A stretch of DNA of 64,000 nucleotides, from NCBI RefSeq assembly GCF_035967765.1, contig NZ_JAYWIT010000009.1. One strand, 5' to 3'. The first letter of the stretch is position 1; each line of letters opens with the position of its first letter. Shown here piece after piece: positions 48,333 through 56,151 of the stretch. Below the pieces are notes generated by a model. It did no database searches. It was given only the letters and a program-made list of their open reading frames with translations, and was not told the DNA's origin. Made by a program: the position numbers and the translations under genes. This stretch comes from Conexibacter stalactiti. Lineage in GTDB: Bacteria > Actinomycetota > Thermoleophilia > Solirubrobacterales > Solirubrobacteraceae.

Positions 48333-49886
48333 ATGGGAGCGAGCGGCGTGCCTGGCGGCGTCGTGGTGCGGCGGGACGGGGGTTCGCGAAGCGGGCGCGG
48401 CGACGGGTCGCCGCAGGTCTCGCACGCGGCCGATGCGCGGCTGACGGACGCGGCCGGCGCGCTCTCCGTCATCGTGCTCGAGGCCGTCGCGCGTCAGCTG
48501 CATCCGGACGCGGCCACCTTCTTCACCGTCGACTCGGCTGATGAGGTGCGCCGCTCGATCGTGCACCGGGAGGGATCGCCGCGGGCCGCGGTCGCGACGG
48601 TCGCGAGCTGGAAGCAGGCGCTGCGCGAGATCGACCCGCTCGCGCCGCGGGCGCTGTCGACGGTACGAAGCGCGGTCGCCACCTTCGCCGACGTCGGCGG
48701 GATCGAGGTCGCGGTCCTCCGAAGACCGCGGGTGGAGGCGACGTACCGCCGCATCGGCGTCGTCAACGACGCGCGGCTGCTGGTGCGCGCCGGCGACCGG
48801 GTGGTCGCCGGCGTCACGCTGTGGCGCCGGCTCCGCAGCCGGCGCTGGACGCCCCAGCAGCTGGAGACGTTGGCGGCGCTCCAACCGCTCGTCGAGCACG
48901 CCTATCTCGAGGCGGTCGGCGACGCGCCGGGTGAGGACCTGCTCATGGCGACGCTCACCAGCCGCGAGCGGGAGGTCGCGCGGCTGATCGCCCGCGGCGC
49001 GACGAACGCCGAGATCGCCCGTGCCCTGCGCATCGGGCTCGAGACGGTGAAGTCGCACACGCGCGCGATCCTGATGAAGCTCGGGGCGCGGACCCGCCGC
49101 GACGTGATGCGGCGTCTCGCGCCCGCCTCCGAGCCGGCGGCGGCGGCCGCGGATGACGAGGAGGCGGCGGGGCGGCTGCTGGGCGCGCTGCTGCGGTGGT
49201 CACGCAGCCGCTTCGACGGCAGCGCGGGTGGCTACGCCGTGCTCTCCGGGCGGGGGAACGTCATCGACGGTGCGACGGCGCTCGCCGAGGCGACCGGCGA
49301 CCGGCGGTCCGCCGAGCGGTCGCGCGCGCTCCACGCAGCGCTCTTGACGCCGGCGTTCGTCCGCCGCGTGATCGGCGAGGGCGCGAACTGGGACGTCGTC
49401 GCGGCCGCCGCGACCCATCCACATCCAGACCGTGTCGACGCGCTGGCCGCGGCCGCCCGATGGTCTTCGCCGCTCGTGCTGGTGGTGCGCCTGCACGGGC
49501 GCGCTGCCGGGCTCGTGTGGGTCGTGCGGGCGCGGCGCTCCGATCGGGGCGAGGGCCGTGCGGTCGCCGACGTGCGCGCGATGCAGCCGTTGGTCGAGGC
49601 GGCCGCGGCACCGCTGCTGCGTCGCGCGGTCACGCGTGCGCCGGCGCCGGCGGGGTTCGTGCCGGCGGGGTTGACGCCGCGGGAGTGGGAGGTCGCGCGC
49701 CTCTCGACGGCGGGCGCCAGCAACGCCGAGATCGCACAGGCGCTCGGGATCTCCGAGGCGACGGTCAAGTCGCACATGACGCGCGTGCTGGTGAAGTGCG
49801 GCGTCCGCTCGCGGGCACAGCTGATCGCGCTCGTGCAACGCCACCCCACGACGGCGGGAGGGCCCTCGTGCGCGCGCCTCGGCTGA
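48333..49886 (+). CDS. LuxR-family regulator with two complete sensor-HTH modules
   Basis: 517 residues. Module 1 (about 40-260) has a GAF-like sensor region and a LuxR HTH at 208-260 (LTSREREVARLIARGATNAE, VKSHTRAILMKLG). Module 2 (about 275-500) has a second, diverged sensor-like region and a second HTH at 447-500 (LTPREWEVARLSTAGASNAE, VKSHMTRVLVKCG). Both modules share a segment xxLQPLVExA before the HTH, so the gene arose by duplication and fusion of one regulator gene. Two DNA-binding domains in one chain would allow binding of paired sites or looping. It overlaps efeB by 19 bases and probably controls that operon. Confidence 0.88.
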   Translation: MGASGVPGGVVVRRDGGSRSGRGDGSPQVSHAADARLTDAAGALSVIVLEAVARQLHPDAATFFTVDSADEVRRSIVHREGSPRAAVATVASWKQALREIDPLAPRALSTVRSAVATFADVGGIEVAVLRRPRVEATYRRIGVVNDARLLVRAGDRVVAGVTLWRRLRSRRWTPQQLETLAALQPLVEHAYLEAVGDAPGEDLLMATLTSREREVARLIARGATNAEIARALRIGLETVKSHTRAILMKLGARTRRDVMRRLAPASEPAAAAADDEEAAGRLLGALLRWSRSRFDGSAGGYAVLSGRGNVIDGATALAEATGDRRSAERSRALHAALLTPAFVRRVIGEGANWDVVAAAATHPHPDRVDALAAAARWSSPLVLVVRLHGRAAGLVWVVRARRSDRGEGRAVADVRAMQPLVEAAAAPLLRRAVTRAPAPAGFVPAGLTPREWEVARLSTAGASNAEIAQALGISEATVKSHMTRVLVKCGVRSRAQLIALVQRHPTTAGGPSCARLG

Positions 49887-51016
49887 GTCGGCGGGAGGCG
49901 CTGGCGGGCGTCGCGATCGGCGCGGTCGCGGGCGGCGCCGCGATGCGGCTGGCGGATGCTGCTGAGAGCGCTGCCCCGCAGGCGGTCCGGCCGTTCGACG
50001 GGCCTCGCCAGGCAGGGATCGTGCCGCCGCCGCAGGACCACCTGACGCTTGCCGCCTTCGACCTTCACACGCCCGACCGCGCTGACCTGCCGCGCCTGCT
50101 GCGCAGCTGGACGGAGCTGGTCGTCGCGCTCTGCGGCGCGGACCCCGTCGCGCACGACACCGGCGAGCGCACCGGCCTCGCACTGGGCCGGCTGACCGTC
50201 ACCGTCGGCTTCGGGACCAGCCTCTTCGACGGCCGCTACGGGCTCGGCGCGCGGCGCCCGGCCGGCCTCGCTCCCGACGCCCTCCCGGGCGACGACCGCC
50301 TCGACCCGCGTCGCAGCGGCGGCGACCTGCTGGTGCAGGTCCGCGGCGACGACCGGCAGGTCGTCTTCCACGCGGTCCATCAGCTGACGAACGCGGCGCT
50401 CGGGATCGCGCGGCGACGGTGGACGCAGCACGGCTTCCTGTCGCGAGCCGGCTCCGGCGAGACGCCGCGAAACCTGTTCGGCTTCAAGGACGGGACGGTC
50501 AACCCTGGCGCGGACGACGACGCCGCGCTGGCACGCCATGTCTGGGTGGCGAGCGGACCCCTGACCGGCGGCACCTACCTCGTCTACCGCCGCATCCGCA
50601 TGCGGATGCAGGCGTGGGACCGCAGCTCGCTGGACGTACAGGAGCACGCGGTCGGACGCCGCAAGGCCGGCGGCGGCGCACTCGACGGCGGGGACGAGCG
50701 GGCCCCGCTGGCGCTGCGCTCCGCGCCGCCGCGGTCGCACGTGCGGCTCGCGCATCCCGACGCCAACGACGGCGTGCGGATGCTGCGCCGCGCCTACAAC
50801 TACGACGACGGCGCGACCGCCGACGGTGAGCCGGATGCCGGGATGGCGTTCCTCTGCTTCGTCGCCGACCCTGCCCGCCAGGTCGGGTCGATGCTGACGC
50901 GGATGGAGCGCCACGACGAGCTGCACCGCTACCTCGTCCACACGGGCGGCGGCGTCTACGCGGTTCCGCTGGCGCCGGCGCCGGGCGAGCACCTTGGAGA
51001 GGAGCTGTTTCGTTGA
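49868..51016 (+). CDS. efeB: Dyp-type peroxidase, EfeB family, Tat-exported
   Basis: 382 residues. GTG start at 49868 with GGGAGGG 5 bases upstream. The N-terminus has a twin-arginine signal (RLSRREALAGVAIGAVAGG). The Dyp signature GFKDGTVNP is at about 210, and the heme-ligand region SHVRLAHPDAND near 296. EfeB/DeoC-like peroxidases oxidise ferrous iron or extract heme iron and partner with EfeU and EfeO; neither is seen here. Instead it is followed by a beta-helix lipoprotein and a second lipoprotein with overlapping stop/start codons. A non-iron role (dye or lignin-type oxidation) is possible. Confidence 0.9.
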   Translation: MRAPRLSRREALAGVAIGAVAGGAAMRLADAAESAAPQAVRPFDGPRQAGIVPPPQDHLTLAAFDLHTPDRADLPRLLRSWTELVVALCGADPVAHDTGERTGLALGRLTVTVGFGTSLFDGRYGLGARRPAGLAPDALPGDDRLDPRRSGGDLLVQVRGDDRQVVFHAVHQLTNAALGIARRRWTQHGFLSRAGSGETPRNLFGFKDGTVNPGADDDAALARHVWVASGPLTGGTYLVYRRIRMRMQAWDRSSLDVQEHAVGRRKAGGGALDGGDERAPLALRSAPPRSHVRLAHPDANDGVRMLRRAYNYDDGATADGEPDAGMAFLCFVADPARQVGSMLTRMERHDELHRYLVHTGGGVYAVPLAPAPGEHLGEELFR

Positions 51017-52296
51017 AGGGAAGAGTCCGTTCGCACGCGGTCGCGGTGCGCCGCGGCACCACACTCGCCGTACTCGCGATCGTGCTGGCGGTCGTCGGCT
51101 GCGGCGGTGACGACGGCGGACACGCGGAGACGACCGCCACCGCGACCGCACCGACGCGCACAGCCGACACGACGGCGGCGAGCGGCCGGGTGCTGGAGGT
51201 GCCGTCGAGCTACCCGACGATCCAGCGCGCCGTCGACGCCAGCCGGCCCGGCGACCTCGTCCTGGTCGCGCCAGGCGTCTACCGAGAGGCGGTCGAGGTG
51301 ACCGACGAGCACCCCGGGATCGTGATCCGCGGCCTCGACCGCAACCGCGTCGTGCTCGACGGCGAGGACCGGCGCTCCGACGGCATCAGGATCTCCGCCC
51401 CCGGCGTCGCGGTCGAGAACCTCACGGTGCGCCGCTACGCCGTCAACGGGGTCGTCTGGTTCACCGACGGCGCCTACGCGGCGCAGGGCCGTTACACGCA
51501 AGGGTGGCGCGGCTCCTACCTGACCGCCTACGACAACGGCCTCTACGGCGTCTACGCCTTCGGCGTCCAGCACGGCCGCTTCGACAACGTCTACGCCTCG
51601 GGCCACCCCGACAGCGGCATCTACATCGGCCGCTGCAAGCCGTGCAACGCGCTCGTGACCGACAGCACGACGGAGCTCAACCACGTCGGGCTGGAGTTCA
51701 CCAACGCCGGCGGCGACGTCGTCGTGCGCGACAACGTCACCCGCCGCAACCGCGTCGGGATCCAGGTCAACTCCCTCACCAAGGAGCGCTCGGCTCCGCA
51801 GGTCGGCATGACGATCGAACGCAACGAGGTCACCGACAACCAGGCGGCCGACGCGCCGCGCGGATCAGAGGGCTTCGGCGCCGGCATCGTCATCAACGGA
51901 GGGCGCGAGAACGTCATTCGCGACAACCGCGTCAGCGACCACGACAGCGTCGGCATCGCCGTGGTCGACAACGAGACCTACACCGCCGAGGGGAACCGTG
52001 TCGAACGCAACCGGCTCGCGGGCAATCGCGTCGACATCGTGCTGCAGACCGCCGGAGCCTCCGGCGGAAACTGCTTCGCCGGCAACCGGCCGCGCTCCAG
52101 CTCGCCGGCCCGACTCGAGCGGACGACCAGCTGCGGCGACTCGGTGACGGTCTCAGCAGGCCGCGTCCCCCCGCTCAGATCGCCGCCCCAGGTCGACTAC
52201 CGCCGCGTTCCGGCACCGCCGCGGCAGCCGACCATGCCGCGTGCGCGGACCGCTCCGGCGCAGCCGGCCGACGGACGCCCGGAGACGGCGCGATGA
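51013..52296 (+). CDS. Lipoprotein with parallel beta-helix (NosD-like) domain
   Basis: 427 residues. TTG start overlapping the efeB stop, with GGAG 8 bases upstream. Lipobox VLAVVGC (Cys about 29). A NosD/CASH-type right-handed beta-helix follows from about 60: YPTIQRAVDASRPGDLVLVA, GVYREAVEV, GIVIRGLDRNRVVLDG, then many ladder-like N-x-I-x-x-N turns (VVVRDNVTRRNRVGI; ENVIRDNRVSDHDSVGI). The C-terminal 60 residues are Pro/Arg-rich. Such domains bind or modify polysaccharides or help copper-centre assembly. Here it may support the peroxidase at the cell surface. Confidence 0.85.
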   Translation: MKGRVRSHAVAVRRGTTLAVLAIVLAVVGCGGDDGGHAETTATATAPTRTADTTAASGRVLEVPSSYPTIQRAVDASRPGDLVLVAPGVYREAVEVTDEHPGIVIRGLDRNRVVLDGEDRRSDGIRISAPGVAVENLTVRRYAVNGVVWFTDGAYAAQGRYTQGWRGSYLTAYDNGLYGVYAFGVQHGRFDNVYASGHPDSGIYIGRCKPCNALVTDSTTELNHVGLEFTNAGGDVVVRDNVTRRNRVGIQVNSLTKERSAPQVGMTIERNEVTDNQAADAPRGSEGFGAGIVINGGRENVIRDNRVSDHDSVGIAVVDNETYTAEGNRVERNRLAGNRVDIVLQTAGASGGNCFAGNRPRSSSPARLERTTSCGDSVTVSAGRVPPLRSPPQVDYRRVPAPPRQPTMPRARTAPAQPADGRPETAR

Positions 52297-52979
52297 GCGC
52301 GCGTGCGACGGCGGTCGCGCTGCTCGTCGCGGTCGCCTTCGCGACCGGCTGCGGCGGCTCCGACGACGCGCCGTCCGCCGTCGCGGCCGCGACGACCGCC
52401 GCGGCCGACCGCGGCAGACCCGTCACCGACGAGCAGGCGCTGGTGCTCGCGCGTCTGCTGCAGCAGAACTGGCAGCGCGGCGGGGCGCGCTTCACCGGCG
52501 AGCTGCCGATCCATGGCACGACGGTCGCGATGCGCGGTCGCGTCGACTTCAGAAGCGGGCGCGGCACGGCCGTCCTCCGCGATCCCTCCGGGCAGGCACG
52601 GCGCTACGCCTGGACGCGCAGAGCGGTGCTCGCGCAGGCGCAGCCCGGCTCGACGCGTTACGTCGCGAAGGCGCCCGACCCCGACGGCGATCCCGTCCAC
52701 GCCGGGATCAGCTTCCTCAACCTGCTGTCGGCCGAGACGATCGACAACACGACCAACATCAAGGACCAGAACGCCAGCTTCGCGGGCAGCGGGACACTCG
52801 ACGGGATCCCCGTCGACGTCTACGACTACGGTGCGACGAGATACTGGGTCCAGCGGAACGACGGGCTCCTGCGCAGAGTCGAGGGCGAGTTCGGGGCCGA
52901 CGCGCTGATGAGCGTGACGCTCGTCAGCCACCGGCCTGTTCGCATCGCGCTCCCACGCGCGTCGCGGCACGAGCGGTAG
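52293..52979 (+). CDS. Lipoprotein, LppX/LprG-like
   Basis: 228 residues; ATG overlaps the previous stop (ATGA). Lipobox VAFATGC (Cys about 20) followed by GGSDDAPS. The mature part is a beta-sheet-plus-helix domain (ARFTGELPIHGTTVAMRGRV, YAWTRRAVLAQ, GTLDGIPVDVYDYGATRYWV, LLRRVEGEF) similar in layout to LppX_LprAFG lipid-carrier lipoproteins. Third gene of the efeB operon. The similarity is by pattern only, so a function as a hydrophobic-ligand carrier is a guess. Confidence 0.75.
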   Translation: MSARATAVALLVAVAFATGCGGSDDAPSAVAAATTAAADRGRPVTDEQALVLARLLQQNWQRGGARFTGELPIHGTTVAMRGRVDFRSGRGTAVLRDPSGQARRYAWTRRAVLAQAQPGSTRYVAKAPDPDGDPVHAGISFLNLLSAETIDNTTNIKDQNASFAGSGTLDGIPVDVYDYGATRYWVQRNDGLLRRVEGEFGADALMSVTLVSHRPVRIALPRASRHER

Positions 52980-52992
52980 GACGCCCCCAGCC

Positions 52993-53019
52993 GAGGGCCC
53001 AGGCTTCCCCTGGACCCTC
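52993..53019. terminator. Bidirectional terminator hairpin between convergent genes
   Basis: GAGGGcCCAGG / CCTGGaCCCTC stem (one mismatch) with a 5-base loop, in the 63-bp gap between the lipoprotein gene and the convergent exported-protein gene. Confidence 0.6.
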
Positions 53020-53042
53020 GACCAGACGCTCCCGGAACGTCC

Positions 53043-56000
53043 CTAGCGAAGCTTCTTCTTCGCCGCTCTCTTCGCCGCTCTCGGCTGCTGCTTGCAGCCG
53101 GCGACCGCGAGCCGCAGGTTGCGGTTGACGCCGCGGCCGTTGTGGGCCGTGAACCCGATGCCCGCGTACTGTCTGCGGGCGCAGAGGTCCTTGACGATCG
53201 TGAGCGGCGCGTTTCTGTCGCCGCGCAGCGCGAGCTTGAACTGCGAGATCGGCACGTCGGGCACCGTGTCGAAGGTCGTCTCGAGCCGGAGCTGTCTCGT
53301 CACTCTCACCTTCGCGACCAGGTCGATCGCGACCTCGCCGCGCAGCTGCACGACGATCCGCGGCAGTCTCTCGCCGGGGTATCTGACGAACCACGCACCG
53401 CCGCTCAGGGCGCCCGGCAGCACCGGTGTCGTGGCCGACGCCGATCCGATCTTCGTCGACTCGGCGCAGCCGCCGGCCTCGAAGACCGCCAGCGGACAGC
53501 CGTTCTGCAACGGCTCGAGGCTCGCCGCGATCGACAGCGGCAGCAGCACGCGCACGCGCTTCATCGCCGCCTGACCGGGCGTCTGCGAGACGACGGCCGT
53601 CAACGGGGTGCGGCGCTTGGCCGCCGTCTTGCCCTTGCCGCCGACCTTCAGCGTCAGCTTCGGCGCGAACGGCAGCGCCTTGCAGCCGCGCACCTGGAAG
53701 CGCTTGGCGACGGTCGCGTTGGCCCCGCCGGCGCCGCCGACGATGCCGCGCACCTGCGACGGCGCGCATGAGGTCGGGTTGAACATGAACCCGTTGCGGT
53801 CGATCGCCAGCGCGACGCTGCGCATCCGCAGCGGCACGCCCTTCACCACCTGCGGGAAGGGATCGGAGACGACCGTCAGCGCCGCCATCGCCTTGTCGAC
53901 GTGGATCGCCGCCCGCACCACGACGGTGCCGAGGTCGAACGGGCCGGCCTTCGCCGGCACCACGATCGCCAGGCCGTACGGACCGCCCTTGTAGCCATCG
54001 GTGATGTAGACGCGGCCGGGCAGCGCGAACGGGTTGGCGCCCACGCCCGACTCGACCCGCACGGAGCCGACGCGCGACTCCTCGCCGCAGCTCCCGGCGG
54101 CCGCGGCGGCCGCGCCGCAGCGCGGCACGCGCGAGATGTAGCCGAGCAGGCCCGGCGGCAGCTCGACGTTCAGCGTCGACAGCGCCTGCGTGCCGTCCTC
54201 ACGCGCCAGCGACAGCGTGAACGGCGACAGCGCCCCCGCGAGCGGGTTCGTCGTGCCGGCGCTGAAGGCCGGCGCGAACGGCAGCCCCGCCGGGCACGGG
54301 GCACCCGCGCCGTCGACGCTCACCTCGAAGGTGTCGTACCGCTTCGTCTCCTGGCCGCTCCAGGCGGACAGCGCCGCCTTCGTCGTCGCCAGGCCGCACT
54401 GCGCCGGCGTCGCCAGCAGCCCGCGCTCGCCGCCCTTGAACGTCAGTCTCAGGTGCTCGAACGGCAGCTGCGGGTTGTCGAGGAAGCTCGTTGTCAGCTG
54501 GCCCGTGAGCGGGTCGGCTCTGACGGCGCCCTCCAGCTTCACCGTCACGCCGCCGCCCTCCGCCTGCATCAGGATGCGGAACATGCGGCCCGAGAGCGGG
54601 TCGCCGGAGAGCTGCGTGCCGGTGTAGACGTCGCCGACCAGCGGCTCCGCGATCAGCGGCGACTCGATCGTCAGGGCGCCGATCCGCGACGCGGCCGGGC
54701 AGTCCTCGGCGGCCGCCGACTTCAGCCCGAAGCGCTCGTCGGTGCATGCCTCCAGGCCGCTCGCGACGCTCGGGTTGATCGAGACGCCCTGCGGCAGCGT
54801 CACGACGGCGTCCTTCAGCGGCGGCGTCATCGGCGCGCCGGTGTCCGGGCCCTGCGCGATGTCGAGGTCGACCGACAGCCCGGTCGAGCTGTCCGCCTTC
54901 GTCGTCTCCGGCGTCACCGCGATGCTCGGTCTGAAGTCGAGCAGGTCACAGCCGGTCAGCGCCGGCGCCTGATCCTCCAGCCGATCCGATCTCGACGGCT
55001 CCTGCCAGGAGCTGGCCGTCACGCTCGTCGTCAGCGGCCCGGCCGAGCAGTCGAACGGGTTGGAGAGATAGCGGACCGACGGCAGCAGCGGGCCGGCCGG
55101 GCGCCGCTCGAAGTGACGCGGGTCGCCCGGGTCGCCCCACAGCGCGAGGCGGCTGGAGAGCACCGAGACGCTGGAGCTGACCGACCGCAGCTGGGCCGTC
55201 AGGCCGTAGTCGCCGTCGGTGCGGACCTTGATCAGCACGCGCACCGGCGTCTGCATCGTGATCCAGCCGAACATCGCCGCCGACCCTCTCGGCGGCGCGA
55301 GGTTGAAGACCGGCGCCTCGTTGGAGACGACGGTCCCGCCGACGTTGATGGTGACCGTCGCGAGCCCGACCTGCGTGTTCGCCGGGCAGCCGGTCAGCGC
55401 GCCGCCGGGGCCTTCCGCATACTCGTCGGACGAGCAGATCGGGATCGCCGCCGCCTTGCCGGCGAAGCCCGCGGGCAGCGCGACGTCGATGTTCTCGACC
55501 GCGTCGGTCGAGACCCGTCCGAGGTCGTTCAGCTCCGTGTTGAAGGCGAAGTCGGTCACCGCGATCCACCGCTGCGCGCCGGCGCGGGTCTCCTCCTCGC
55601 CCTGCTCGTTGAGGACGCGCGCGGAGAAGGTGTCGAGCCCGAAGCCGGCCGGCACGGGATCGATCCGCAGCCGCCCGTCGATCGTCGCGGTCGCGGCCGC
55701 GCCGCCGCCGGAGACGGTGACCCTCACCGGCGCGTCGCCGACCGGCGCCGTCGGGTCGACGTCGACCTGCAACGCCTTCCAGAACACGCTCGCGGCGCCC
55801 ATGAAGTTCGTCTCGGCGCAGCTGACGCCGTCGGCGGTGGCGCTGCACGTGGCGTCGCTGCCCGCTCTCCAGGTCACCCCCGGCGGCAGCGTCACGTCGA
55901 ATCTGATCGCCGTCCCGTCGAACGGGCCGGTGCCGACGTTGTTCGCCGCGACACGCAGCTGGCCGCTGCTGCCCGGTCTCAGGTGGGTCGGCACGGCGTT

Positions 56001-56132
56001 GACGCTGGGCTCCCAGACCGGCAGGTCGGCCGCCGACGCCGGCGCGGCCGTGGCGAGCCCCAGCGCCAGCACGGCGCCGCAGGCGCCGGCTGCCCGGCGA
56101 GCCGCTGCCGCGGCGTTCCAGCTGCGCGTCAC
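53043..56132 (-). CDS. Very large exported protein of beta-sandwich domains, unknown
   Basis: 1029 residues from the GTG at 56132, which has GGAGG 7 bases upstream; ATGs at 56138 and 56159 have no properly spaced site. Signal peptide (GACGAVLALGLATAAPASAA). The rest is a chain of repeated beta-domains with the pattern VxLPxGVxxxP...L.xCTDxxF.........CPxxSxIGxxTIESPL, seen at about 220, 480, 680 and 900. Each is the kind of repeat that fills many uncharacterised exported proteins in Solirubrobacterales. The C-terminus is lysine/arginine-rich (AKRAAKKKLR). It lies 19 bases after the PD40 gene and is co-transcribed. Function unknown. Confidence 0.8.
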   Translation of the reverse strand: MTRSWNAAAAARRAAGACGAVLALGLATAAPASAADLPVWEPSVNAVPTHLRPGSSGQLRVAANNVGTGPFDGTAIRFDVTLPPGVTWRAGSDATCSATADGVSCAETNFMGAASVFWKALQVDVDPTAPVGDAPVRVTVSGGGAAATATIDGRLRIDPVPAGFGLDTFSARVLNEQGEEETRAGAQRWIAVTDFAFNTELNDLGRVSTDAVENIDVALPAGFAGKAAAIPICSSDEYAEGPGGALTGCPANTQVGLATVTINVGGTVVSNEAPVFNLAPPRGSAAMFGWITMQTPVRVLIKVRTDGDYGLTAQLRSVSSSVSVLSSRLALWGDPGDPRHFERRPAGPLLPSVRYLSNPFDCSAGPLTTSVTASSWQEPSRSDRLEDQAPALTGCDLLDFRPSIAVTPETTKADSSTGLSVDLDIAQGPDTGAPMTPPLKDAVVTLPQGVSINPSVASGLEACTDERFGLKSAAAEDCPAASRIGALTIESPLIAEPLVGDVYTGTQLSGDPLSGRMFRILMQAEGGGVTVKLEGAVRADPLTGQLTTSFLDNPQLPFEHLRLTFKGGERGLLATPAQCGLATTKAALSAWSGQETKRYDTFEVSVDGAGAPCPAGLPFAPAFSAGTTNPLAGALSPFTLSLAREDGTQALSTLNVELPPGLLGYISRVPRCGAAAAAAGSCGEESRVGSVRVESGVGANPFALPGRVYITDGYKGGPYGLAIVVPAKAGPFDLGTVVVRAAIHVDKAMAALTVVSDPFPQVVKGVPLRMRSVALAIDRNGFMFNPTSCAPSQVRGIVGGAGGANATVAKRFQVRGCKALPFAPKLTLKVGGKGKTAAKRRTPLTAVVSQTPGQAAMKRVRVLLPLSIAASLEPLQNGCPLAVFEAGGCAESTKIGSASATTPVLPGALSGGAWFVRYPGERLPRIVVQLRGEVAIDLVAKVRVTRQLRLETTFDTVPDVPISQFKLALRGDRNAPLTIVKDLCARRQYAGIGFTAHNGRGVNRNLRLAVAGCKQQPRAAKRAAKKKLR

Positions 56133-56151
56133 GCGCATCCCTCCCTGTCGA

